Below, in pieces: positions 25,615 to 33,913 of a stretch of DNA of 64,000 bases. Origin of the DNA: JBPBQZ01 sp050955105 (GTDB lineage: Bacteria > Pseudomonadota > Gammaproteobacteria > Burkholderiales > Burkholderiaceae); the NCBI GenBank assembly GCA_050955105.1, contig JBPBQZ010000056.1, forward strand, positions 74,738 through 138,737, written 5' to 3'. The notes under the pieces are model-generated. The model was not told the origin of the DNA. It saw only the letters and a program-made list of their open reading frames with translations, and searched no databases. How positions within the stretch are numbered: position 1 is the first letter of the stretch; every line of letters begins with the position of its first letter. Made by a program: the position numbers and the translations under genes.

Positions 25615-26280
25615 ATGATTCGCAAATGCCTGATCCGTAAACGCCTTACTCGAGAAGAAAGCCGCGACTTGACGCGTCAGCGGCTGCTCGATGCCGCCGA
25701 AAAACTTTTCGCGAAAAAGGGGCTGGTGGCGACCAGCGTCGAAGATATCGCCGAAGCGGCAGGCTACACGCGCGGTGCTTTTTATTCGAACTTCGCCGAG
25801 AAAAATGATCTGTTCATCGACTGGCTGCGGCGCGACCATGAGCGCGCGCATAAGGAGTTGAATGCGTTACTGAGTGATGACGATCTGCCGCCCGAGCAAT
25901 TGCAACAACGCGCGCGCGAGTTCTACACCAAGCTGAATCGCAATAACGAATGCTTCATGAACTGGACCGAAGCGCGGCTACTGGCAGTGCGAGATGCCAA
26001 GTTTCGCTCGAAGCTCACCGCACTGACAGTCGAGAAGCGCGGCCAGTTGGCGCAGTTCATCGTCTACTTCTTCCAGCGTCTGGGCGTGCCACCGCCCGCC
26101 GCTCCCGAAGCGATTGCCATGGCCTTCATGAGCATGGCGCAAGGTGTCCAGTTGATGATGCTGTCCACGCCGCAAGACATGGGAGCGGATCGGGCCGAAT
26201 CGGTGCTCACGCTATTCGTCGATGCGCTGATGCACTCAGCGCGTTTCCAGGCGGACGCGCGCACGACCTCAGGTGGCTAG
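25615..26280 (+). CDS. TetR/AcrR family regulator of the divergent efflux operon
   Basis: 221 residues. HTH region RLLDAAEKLFAKKGLVATSV and AGYTRGAFYSNFAEKNDLF is typical AcrR/NalC-like. Divergent from the RND operon across 164 bases containing a palindromic AT-rich site, the usual arrangement for a local repressor. Gene ends 53 bases before the convergent binding-protein gene. Confidence 0.92.
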   Translation: MIRKCLIRKRLTREESRDLTRQRLLDAAEKLFAKKGLVATSVEDIAEAAGYTRGAFYSNFAEKNDLFIDWLRRDHERAHKELNALLSDDDLPPEQLQQRAREFYTKLNRNNECFMNWTEARLLAVRDAKFRSKLTALTVEKRGQLAQFIVYFFQRLGVPPPAAPEAIAMAFMSMAQGVQLMMLSTPQDMGADRAESVLTLFVDALMHSARFQADARTTSGG

Positions 26281-26333
26281 GTCGGCGCGGCGCACCGACG
26301 CGACGCGCTCACGCGCTCACGCCGAGCAAACGT

Positions 26334-27635
26334 CTACAGCTCGCCCATCTGACAACCCACCTCGGCCCGGTCGCCGAAAATCTTGTCGATGTCTTCGCCC
26401 TTCGCCGGCACGGTCTGCCTGATGTCGACGATGTCCCATTTGTCGGCCTTCGGCGCACGCGCCTGCACGATCAGCAGCGAGTGAATGAATTGATGATCCC
26501 ATGAGCGGTAGTAGCTGGGCAGCTCGCGGTCATGCCACTGAATGGTTTCCAACTGCTGCACGATGGCCGGACCATCGGTGGATTTGGCGCCCTTGATGCC
26601 ATCGATGATGGCACGCATCGACATCCACCCGTCCCACGCCACCATCGACGCAGGCTCACCATATTTGGCACGGTAGGCGGCCGCGAATTTGCGTTCCAAC
26701 GGCGATAGCGCAGGGTCGTTATATTCCCAGCTCTTCGCATAAATGCCGGTCTGCGAATTCTTGTCCAGCGACCACAGCGTGGACTCGCTGATGAAGGGGC
26801 CGCCCACCGGAATCTTGTCCTTCATGCCGAACTGCGACCACTGCTTGAGAAAGTTGCCCAAATCCTGGCCGGCGAAGCTGAACGCCACCACGTCTGGATT
26901 GGCCTGCCGTATTTTCAGGATGAAGGCGCTGAAGTCTGTGGTGCCCAAGGGCAATACGTCGGCGCCGACTTCGGTGCCACCCAGTCGCAGCAACTCCTTT
27001 TTCATGCCCTTATAAGCATCGTTGCCTGCTGCATAGTTAGGTGCCAGGAAGTACCAGCGCTTGCCTTTTTCGATCAAGTTGGGCACCAGCGCGCGCGTCA
27101 CCACCGGGGCGCTGTAGAAGGTACGGAAGGTATAGCGATTGCAGCTCTTGCCGGTAATTTCCGTGGCGGATCCGACGATCACCACCAGCGGTATCTTGTT
27201 TTGTTTGGCGACCGATCCTTCGGCCAGCGACGACGCGCTGTTCACACCGCCCACCACCGCCACCACCTTGTCATGATCAATCAACTTGATCATGTTCTGT
27301 TGCGCGGTCTGCGGATCAGTATCGTCATACCAGATCACCTTGATAGGCCGGCCCAGCACCTTGGCGTCCACGTCATCCACGGCCAGCATCGCGCCACGCG
27401 CACCGTCGCGCCCGATATCGGAAAACACGCCTTGCTTCGACAGCACCATGCCGATGGCGATGGGTGCGTTGGCGTCTTGCGCCATGGCGCTGGTCGACGT
27501 CACGGCGCTCATGGACGTGACCGCCAGCGTTGCCAGCAGCACGCCCGCCGTATGCCGCAAGCACGCCGCCAGAGCCGTTCGCATGCGCGCGCCATCGCGT
27601 CGAGCGGTGCCCGCGCTTGAAATTACTGAAACCAT
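26334..27635 (-). CDS. ABC transporter substrate-binding protein, branched-chain amino acid/amide type
   Basis: 433 residues; ATG at 27635 with AGGAG 6 bases before. The signal sequence is long (n-region of about 20 residues, then a hydrophobic core and STSAMAQD cleavage site). Mature protein begins PIAIGMVLSKQGVFSDIG, typical of LivJ/periplasmic-binding fold type I proteins. No permease or ATPase gene is close. It lies 58 bases after the 2-oxoacid oxidoreductase gene on the same strand, hinting at co-transcription and a role in taking up amino acids or aromatic acids. Confidence 0.9.
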   Translation of the reverse strand: MVSVISSAGTARRDGARMRTALAACLRHTAGVLLATLAVTSMSAVTSTSAMAQDANAPIAIGMVLSKQGVFSDIGRDGARGAMLAVDDVDAKVLGRPIKVIWYDDTDPQTAQQNMIKLIDHDKVVAVVGGVNSASSLAEGSVAKQNKIPLVVIVGSATEITGKSCNRYTFRTFYSAPVVTRALVPNLIEKGKRWYFLAPNYAAGNDAYKGMKKELLRLGGTEVGADVLPLGTTDFSAFILKIRQANPDVVAFSFAGQDLGNFLKQWSQFGMKDKIPVGGPFISESTLWSLDKNSQTGIYAKSWEYNDPALSPLERKFAAAYRAKYGEPASMVAWDGWMSMRAIIDGIKGAKSTDGPAIVQQLETIQWHDRELPSYYRSWDHQFIHSLLIVQARAPKADKWDIVDIRQTVPAKGEDIDKIFGDRAEVGCQMGEL

Positions 27636-27693
27636 GGTCTCCTGCCTTTTTTATAGTCGTCGATAAATCATTGATGGCCGTGGCGCGCAGCGC

Positions 27694-30600
27694 TCAGGCG
27701 TTACCCGCGCGCAACGGCAATACGTCCGCCCTGGCAGGCGCATGCGGCTGCTCGAACGCCGCCTGCAATTGCGTCCATTGCGAACGCGCATCGGCCAGCT
27801 TGCGGTCTTTCACGTGGCCGAAGCCGCGGATGTCCTCCGGCACCGCCGCGATCTGCTGTGCCAGCGCATGGTTGTCGGCATCGAGGTTGGGCAGCAGCGC
27901 TTCGATACGCTGCCGATATTCGTCGATCAGCGCGCGCTCGGTACGGCGTTCCTGCGTGTAGCCGAACACGTCGAGCCGGCTGCCGCGCAAATGCTTCATG
28001 CGCGCCAGTATCTTGAAAACCTGCATGACCCACGGACCGTAGGCGCGTTTGATCAGCTCACCTTTGGCATTGCGTTTCGCCAGCAGCGGCGGCGCCAGAT
28101 TGAAACTGACGCTGAAGTCGCCTTCGAACTGCGCGGCCAACTGCTTCTGGAAGCTGCCGTCGGTATACAAACGCGCCACCTCGTATTCGTCCTTGTAGCT
28201 CATCAGCTTCGACAGCGAGCGCGCCACGGCTTCGGCCAGCCCGCTTTGGCCAGGCGTGCGCGCAGCTTCCGCGGCGGCCACGCGCTGCACGAACGCCCGA
28301 TACCGATCGGCCCATCGCTTGTCTTGATAATCGACCAACTGCGCGGCGCGCCGCTCGACGATCGCATCGAGCGTTTCGGCCGGCGCTTCTTCGTGCTGGA
28401 TCAGCGGATCGGCCAGCGCTTGCACGGCGCGCGGATCTTGCGCCGCCAAACGCCCCCAGGCCAGCGCCTGCTTGTTCATCTCAATCGACACACCGTTCAA
28501 CTCGATGGCGCGCTCGACGGATTCGACAGACAGCGGCAGCAAACCCTTCTGCAAGGCATAACCGACCAGGAACAGGTTCGCACCGATCGAATCGCCCAGC
28601 AGCGCGGTGGCGGTGCGCGTCGCGTCGAAGAAGAACGGCGCATGGGTCGAGCGTTCGATCGCGTTGCGCATAGCGTCGGCTTCGAAGTCGACATTGCCGT
28701 CGAGCGTGAAGGCCGCCGTCGGCGTGACGTGGGCGTTCACCACGGCTTGCGTGCGCTCATCATCGAAGCGGCTCAAGGCCGCCGCGCTGGCGGACACCAC
28801 CAGATCGCATCCCAATAACAAGTCGGCATTGCCCACGCCCAGGCGGGTAGCGTGCAACGCCGCCGGATCGCTGGCGATGCGTACGTGGCTCATCACCGCG
28901 CCATTCTTCTGCGCCACGCCGGTGAAGTCGAGCACCGACGACGCCTTGCCCTGCAGATGCGCGGCCATGCCGAGCAAGGCACCGATGGTCAACACCCCCG
29001 TGCCACCAATACCGGTAACCAAGACGTTATAAGGCGCCGTGGCAGTGACCACAGGCGCCGGCGCCAGCTTGGCGAACAAGGCCGACGCATCGGTGCCCAT
29101 CTTTTGCGCGCGGCGCAGTTCGCCGCCGGTGACCGTGACGAAGCTCGGGCAGAAGCCGTTCACACAAGAGAAATCTTTATTGCAGGTGGACTGGTCGATC
29201 TGCCGCTTGCGGCCGAACTCGGTTTGCAGCGGCTTGATCGATACGCAGTTCGATTTAGTCGAACAGTCGCCGCAAGATTCGCAGACCGCCGCGTTGATGA
29301 AGGCCCGCTTGGGCGGATCGGCGAAGCGACCGCGCTTGCGCAAGCGGCGCTTCTCCGCGGCGCAGGTCTGGTCGTAGATCAACGCGGTCACGCCCGGCAG
29401 CTCGCGCAGTTCGCGCTGAATTTCGTCGAGCGCATCGCGATGCCGCACTGCCACGCCGGCCGGAAACGCGTCGGCTGGATACTTGGTGGGTTCGTCGGTC
29501 ACCACCACCATTTTTGAGACGCCTTCAGCCTGCAGCTGCCGCGCCAACTGCGGCACCGTCAGCGTGCCGTCCAGCGCCTGGCCGCCGGTCATTGCCACCG
29601 CCGCATTGAACAGCAGCTTGTAGGTGATGTTGACGTTGGCCGCCACTGCCTGGCGAATCGCCAGAATGCCCGAGTGGTAGTACGTGCCGTCGCCAAGATT
29701 CTGAAACACGTGGCGCTCTTCGCTGAATGGCGCCTGGCCGACCCAGTTCACACCCTCCGCGCCCATGTGAGTGAAGCTGGAGGTGTTGCGATTCATGCGC
29801 GTCACCATCGCATGACAGCCGATACCCGCCATGGCACGGCTGCCCTCGGGCACGTTGGTCGACGTGTTATGCGGACAGCCGGAGCAGAAATATTGGATAC
29901 GCGCGGTCTTGATCGGCACCACCGCGCGGCCCAGCCCGCGCGCCTGCTTGGCCTTGGGCGCGCGCAGCGGCGCGTCTTCGCCATACAGGCGCCGCAGGCG
30001 CGCCGCAATCGCCGCGCCCACCGCTGCCGCATCCAGCTCGCCGTCGCTGCGCACCAGCAGCGCGCCAGATTCGTCCTGCTTGCCCACCACGCGTGGGCGG
30101 CCCGCCTCCATCGAGTAGAGCGCCTTCACCACCTGATCTTCGAGAAACGCGCGCTTCTCTTCCACCACCATAATCTCGTCTAGCCCTTGCGCGAATGCGC
30201 GCACGCCCTGCGGTTCGAGCGGCCAGCTCAGACCCACCTTATAGACGGCCACACTCAATGCCGAGCCGCTTCCGTCGAGCCCCAGGTCTTCCAGCGCCTG
30301 GCGCACGTCGAGATACGCCTTGCCGGTGGTGACAATACCAAGCCGGGCACCTGGCGCGGCGATCGCTACGCGATCCAGCTTGTTGGCGCGCACGAACGCC
30401 TGCACTGCCTGCATGCGCGGACCCAGCAGCCGCGTTTCCTGCACCAGCGGCAGATCGCCGGCGCGAATGTTGAGCCCATCCGGCGGCGGCGTGAAATCAG
30501 TGGGCATCACCACCTGTACGCGCGCCGGATCAACATCGATGGTGGCGGCACTTTCCACCGTATCTGAAATCGCCTTGAAGCCGACCCAGCAGCCGCTATA

Positions 30601-31173
30601 TCGAGATAGCGCAAATCCCAATAAACCGTAGTCCAGATACTCCTGAACATTCGCCGGATTCAATATCGGTATCATCGCGCCCGCCAGCATCTGCTCGCTT
30701 TGGTGCGGCAGCGACGACGACTGCGCGTTGTGGTCGTCGCCGCAAATCACCAGCACCCCGCCATGCTTGGCCGAGCCTGCGGAATTGCCGTGCTTGAACG
30801 CATCCATCGAGCGATCGACGCCTGGCCCCTTGCCGTACCAGATGGCGAATGCGCCGTCGACGTTGGCCGGGCCGTACAGTCCCGCCTGCTGCGTGCCCCA
30901 CACCGCCGTGGCAGCCAAGTCTTCATTGATGCCTGGCTTGAAATGGATGTTGTGGCGCGCCAGCAGGTCACCCGCCTGCGCCAGCGCCAGATCGTACTGG
31001 CCGAGCGGCGAACCGCGATATCCCGAAATAAAGCCGCCGGTGTTGAGGCCCGCGGCGCGGTCGCGCAGTGCCTGCATCATCGGCAGACGCACCAGCGCCT
31101 GCAGTCCGGAAATAAAAACGCGACCGGACTCCAGTTCGTATTTGTCCTTCAGCGTAACGGCGGCAAGCGACAT
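27694..31173 (-). CDS. indolepyruvate ferredoxin oxidoreductase family protein (fused)
   Basis: 1159 residues. One chain carries the pyruvate-ferredoxin-oxidoreductase-like domains seen as IorA and IorB elsewhere: an N-terminal domain with GGFISGYRGSPLGQYD, a TPP-binding core, and a C-terminal gamma-type domain with VLVTGIGGTGVLTIGALLGM. Between them are Cys groups for Fe-S clusters (CSGCPHNTS; CESCGDCSTKSNC; CNKDFSCVNGFCPS). Such enzymes oxidise arylpyruvates from aromatic amino acids to acyl-CoA. A TetR gene is divergent upstream, and the binding protein follows. Same architecture is common in Burkholderiales. Confidence 0.92.
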   Translation of the reverse strand: MSLAAVTLKDKYELESGRVFISGLQALVRLPMMQALRDRAAGLNTGGFISGYRGSPLGQYDLALAQAGDLLARHNIHFKPGINEDLAATAVWGTQQAGLYGPANVDGAFAIWYGKGPGVDRSMDAFKHGNSAGSAKHGGVLVICGDDHNAQSSSLPHQSEQMLAGAMIPILNPANVQEYLDYGLLGFALSRYSGCWVGFKAISDTVESAATIDVDPARVQVVMPTDFTPPPDGLNIRAGDLPLVQETRLLGPRMQAVQAFVRANKLDRVAIAAPGARLGIVTTGKAYLDVRQALEDLGLDGSGSALSVAVYKVGLSWPLEPQGVRAFAQGLDEIMVVEEKRAFLEDQVVKALYSMEAGRPRVVGKQDESGALLVRSDGELDAAAVGAAIAARLRRLYGEDAPLRAPKAKQARGLGRAVVPIKTARIQYFCSGCPHNTSTNVPEGSRAMAGIGCHAMVTRMNRNTSSFTHMGAEGVNWVGQAPFSEERHVFQNLGDGTYYHSGILAIRQAVAANVNITYKLLFNAAVAMTGGQALDGTLTVPQLARQLQAEGVSKMVVVTDEPTKYPADAFPAGVAVRHRDALDEIQRELRELPGVTALIYDQTCAAEKRRLRKRGRFADPPKRAFINAAVCESCGDCSTKSNCVSIKPLQTEFGRKRQIDQSTCNKDFSCVNGFCPSFVTVTGGELRRAQKMGTDASALFAKLAPAPVVTATAPYNVLVTGIGGTGVLTIGALLGMAAHLQGKASSVLDFTGVAQKNGAVMSHVRIASDPAALHATRLGVGNADLLLGCDLVVSASAAALSRFDDERTQAVVNAHVTPTAAFTLDGNVDFEADAMRNAIERSTHAPFFFDATRTATALLGDSIGANLFLVGYALQKGLLPLSVESVERAIELNGVSIEMNKQALAWGRLAAQDPRAVQALADPLIQHEEAPAETLDAIVERRAAQLVDYQDKRWADRYRAFVQRVAAAEAARTPGQSGLAEAVARSLSKLMSYKDEYEVARLYTDGSFQKQLAAQFEGDFSVSFNLAPPLLAKRNAKGELIKRAYGPWVMQVFKILARMKHLRGSRLDVFGYTQERRTERALIDEYRQRIEALLPNLDADNHALAQQIAAVPEDIRGFGHVKDRKLADARSQWTQLQAAFEQPHAPARADVLPLRAGNA

Positions 31174-31247
31174 GGCGTGTCCTGTGGGGGTGCGGGCCTG
31201 CGGGATCCCGATAAAGGCCGATGCAGACCTGGCGCGGGCGAGTCGGC

Positions 31248-31278
31248 AAATTGTAATTAAAATTGTGATTCTGATTCT
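31248..31278. promoter_or_regulatory. AT-rich direct repeats between IOR gene and TetR
   Basis: AAATTGTAATT (31248-31258) is repeated as AAATTGTGATT (31260-31270) at a 12-base interval, then GATTCT occurs twice in tandem (31267-31278). This is the only AT-rich patch between the divergent genes and probably holds promoter elements and a regulator site. Confidence 0.45.
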
Positions 31279-31357
31279 GAATGTGCCGCGCGCGCCTGGG
31301 AATTCTGGTAAACACGAACCTCGAGCAGTTGGCTACCGTGAAGTAAAGTGACGCGAT

Positions 31358-32107
31358 ATGAGCAAATCAGCAGATAACCCGGTGGTCGCGCGTGCCATCC
31401 GACCAACGAGCGCGCCGCGCGGTGGCGCCACGCAAGCGCGGCTGCGCGAATTCGGCGCCTGGATTGCCGAAGGCAAATTGCCGGAAGTCATTCCCACGCA
31501 CCAGGAACGCAGCCTTCGTACCGCCCTGGCCATGCTCGAAGCGGGTCATGAACTGCTGGTCGACCGGGCCCTCGACGACCTGTCGGTAGAAGCCGTCTGC
31601 CAGCATGCCGGCACCACCGTGGGCGCGTTCTACGGCCGCTTCGAGAACAAGCACGCGTTCTTCGTCACGCTGCAGCGCATGCAGATCATTCGTTCACAGA
31701 TCAAGCTGTCGGCATATGTGGAACGTGAGCCTGCCGGCGATGCCAGCGACGCCAGCGACGGTGGCTTCAGCGCACTGTGCCGCGAGCTGGTGGTGTTGAC
31801 GGTGGGGAATTTCACGGAGAACGTGGGCGTGATGCGCGCGTCGCTGCAGCATGCGCGCGAAGGTATGTGGGCGCCTTACATCGATTCCGGCATCCGCTAT
31901 CGGGCCGCGCTGATCGTCAAGCTGTCACCGTTCCTGTCGCACATTGCGCCCAAGCGCCGCAAGCTGAGAATCTTGTTCGCCTATCAGGCGGTGGCTGGCG
32001 TGCTGGTGCACGCGCTGCTGAACAATCCGGGCCCATTGGGCATTGGCGACGAGGCCATGATCAGTGAATTGGCGCGCTTGATGGAAGCGTATTTGTTGGC
32101 GCCGTAG
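31358..32107 (+). CDS. TetR family transcriptional regulator
   Basis: 249 residues. The HTH is recognisable in ALDDLSVEAVCQHAGTTVGA followed by FYGRFENKHAFFVTL, the classic TetR recognition-helix context. An extra N-terminal segment of about 45 residues precedes it. Divergent from the 2-oxoacid oxidoreductase gene and likely its regulator. Convergent with the HipA gene. Confidence 0.87.
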   Translation: MSKSADNPVVARAIRPTSAPRGGATQARLREFGAWIAEGKLPEVIPTHQERSLRTALAMLEAGHELLVDRALDDLSVEAVCQHAGTTVGAFYGRFENKHAFFVTLQRMQIIRSQIKLSAYVEREPAGDASDASDGGFSALCRELVVLTVGNFTENVGVMRASLQHAREGMWAPYIDSGIRYRAALIVKLSPFLSHIAPKRRKLRILFAYQAVAGVLVHALLNNPGPLGIGDEAMISELARLMEAYLLAP

Positions 32108-32138
32108 GGCGTCTGGCGTCTGGCGTCTGGCGTCTGGC
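32108..32138. repeat. 4.4 copies of a 7-bp tandem repeat
   Basis: GGCGTCT occurs four times in exact tandem, then GGC. It begins immediately after the TetR stop codon and lies in the 60-base spacer shared with the convergent hipA gene. Confidence 0.9.
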
Positions 32139-32167
32139 AGGACGGGACGCGAGATCAAAGCGTCGGA

Positions 32168-33457
32168 TTATCGCGTATCTCTTCCTTGCATCGCTTCTTG
32201 ACGAAAGCCTTCATAGACGAATGCGCCGGCAATCTTGTCGCAGTCTGCCGAGGACACGCCAGCCTGGCGCGCAGTGTTGAACCAGCTCGCGCGCACCTGC
32301 GATGCCATTTCGTCGATAATTTTCGCAGCCTGCGCGCGCTCGAGAAGGAATCGCCCGCTTTGCGAGAGCAGATTGGCGGCATTGGCAAAGCGGCCGGCGT
32401 CGCCGCACTCCATCGCCAGATCGCGGTGTTCGGTACTGACCGGCACGGCCGGAGTGAGGTCATAAGCAGGGGATAGCTTCCACTCCCGATCCTTCGCGAT
32501 CAGCGCATGGTTACGGGGATGATCGTCGATATTTGAGATCAGGGCATTGAAGCACATCCGTCTGAATAGTTCGGCCGCATTCTCTTGCGGCTCCGATGAC
32601 ACTCGACGCAGTTCTTCCGCTAGCTGAACGTAAGACCACCGATCCCGCGACTGATAGTTGTCTTCGGCGCGCAGCAGCGTGAGGGCGCTAATCATCCGCG
32701 CGCGCTGATAACCTGCCTCCGTCTTCTCGCGGTCGAAACGTTTGACAAGCAATACGTCGCGGCCTGCAACATTGATCACACGGCTCTCCGCGGTGATGAG
32801 GCCACAGGCACGCGCGAGGGTCAGCATGGCGTGCTCGACGCGCGCGTTGTTCCATGTATCGGTGGCGACGTTGAACTTGGCAATCCACAGGCCGTCGCCA
32901 TCCTCAACAACGGCCTTCGGCCGCGCACCACCCATCGACGTGCCGGCCAGCAATAGATTCCCGACTTGTTCCTTCACAGCATCAACCGGAACGTCTTCTT
33001 CCGCGATGATGGCGTCAGCCGTCGCCTGTACCTGTTCAAGGTCGAGTGTCTGGTTGAACGTCCGCTTCGGGGCTGGCGGGACTTGGTTGAGGCCGAAGCC
33101 AAGCGCACCTGCGCGGTCATCGGGTGAATACAGCAAATACTCTAGCTCGCCTGGCTGCGACTTTTGCAGATGCCTCTGAATGACGCGACGCCCCCAAAAG
33201 TCGGGGCTCGCGTCGCGCAGTGCGCCAAATACGCCGTTCAGGGATCTGGTCGTGTAAGCACGCTCCGTCAGTTTCAGCTCGAGTGGATCGAGCGGGACTG
33301 CCTCGCGGCGCGCGAGGTAGGTCCGGCCATAAACAAACTTTCCCTCAGAGACGCCACGACGATCGACTTCGATCACGAACCGGCCGGCCGTTACCGGTTC
33401 TGTCTCACCAGGTAAAGTGATATAGACAAAGCACTCTCCGGATGTTTCAGAAGTCAT
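32168..33457 (-). CDS. hipA: HipA-family serine/threonine kinase toxin
   Basis: 429 residues. N-terminal HipA domain, then the kinase fold: Gly-rich loop NLLLAGTSMGGARPKAVV, catalytic loop FNALISNIDDHPRNHALI (Asp-Asp-His-x-x-x-Asn) and metal-binding PAYDLTP. In E. coli HipA phosphorylates GltX and causes growth arrest and persistence; the target here is unknown. Start ATG overlaps the end of the antitoxin gene by 11 bases, giving coupled translation. The module sits between unrelated catabolic and efflux genes, as expected for an acquired toxin-antitoxin pair. Confidence 0.93.
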   Translation of the reverse strand: MTSETSGECFVYITLPGETEPVTAGRFVIEVDRRGVSEGKFVYGRTYLARREAVPLDPLELKLTERAYTTRSLNGVFGALRDASPDFWGRRVIQRHLQKSQPGELEYLLYSPDDRAGALGFGLNQVPPAPKRTFNQTLDLEQVQATADAIIAEEDVPVDAVKEQVGNLLLAGTSMGGARPKAVVEDGDGLWIAKFNVATDTWNNARVEHAMLTLARACGLITAESRVINVAGRDVLLVKRFDREKTEAGYQRARMISALTLLRAEDNYQSRDRWSYVQLAEELRRVSSEPQENAAELFRRMCFNALISNIDDHPRNHALIAKDREWKLSPAYDLTPAVPVSTEHRDLAMECGDAGRFANAANLLSQSGRFLLERAQAAKIIDEMASQVRASWFNTARQAGVSSADCDKIAGAFVYEGFRQEAMQGRDTR

Positions 33458-33788
33458 TGCTCAACTCCGTCTTGCCGCGCGCTCTACCGCGCTCGTTCGA
33501 GAGGGCGATCGACTGGCCCTCGGCATCGTTTTCTGGGCGGCCAACTTCGTCGAGTTGCGAAAGAAGGTCCATGGCCCACAGGATCGCGGTGTAGACGGCG
33601 ACTGCCGTTGAAGGCTTGCCCTTTTCCGCGTCTGCTATGGCACGCGACCCCGTCCCGATCTTTTCGGCAATATCCGCGATTGTCAGATTGCGGCGAAGCC
33701 GCGCGGTCCGAAGATCCGCGCCGAGACGACGGAGTGATTGCTCGACCGCGTAAGGCGGAGAGGTGAGAAGCTTGTTCCGGGCAGTCAT
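33447..33788 (-). CDS. hipB: HipB-type antitoxin, helix-turn-helix protein
   Basis: 113 residues from the ATG at 33788 (MTARNKLL), with AGAGG about 8 bases before; the frame is open 19 codons further but without support. Cro/CI-type HTH: LGADLRTARLRRNLTIADIA followed by IGTGSRAIADAEKGKPST. HipB proteins bind and inactivate HipA and repress the pair. Two symmetric sites lie upstream at 33850-33869 and 33884-33897. Confidence 0.9.
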   Translation of the reverse strand: MTARNKLLTSPPYAVEQSLRRLGADLRTARLRRNLTIADIAEKIGTGSRAIADAEKGKPSTAVAVYTAILWAMDLLSQLDEVGRPENDAEGQSIALSNERGRARGKTELSNDF

Positions 33789-33849
33789 GGGAGCGCCTCT
33801 AGTCAGCATTCCCCGCACGGTAGCATGAGCGGATGGCAAACACAATTGA

Positions 33850-33869
33850 ATATGCTCTTAAGAGCATAT
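33850..33869. promoter_or_regulatory. hipB: HipB operator 1 (perfect 20-bp palindrome)
   Basis: ATATGCTCTT / AAGAGCATAT is fully symmetric. Its core TGCTCTTAAGAGCA is repeated with one change at 33884-33897. It lies about 60 bases before the antitoxin start. Confidence 0.75.
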
Positions 33870-33883
33870 TAACCACCTTAAAG

Positions 33884-33897
33884 TGCTCTCAAGAGCA
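33884..33897. promoter_or_regulatory. hipB: HipB operator 2
   Basis: TGCTCTCAAGAGCA, a 14-bp site with perfect 6-bp arms, copies the core of operator 1. The two centres are 31 bp apart, close to three helical turns, so both sites face the same side of the DNA. Confidence 0.72.
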
Positions 33898-33913
33898 GAT
33901 ATTTAGCAGATTG

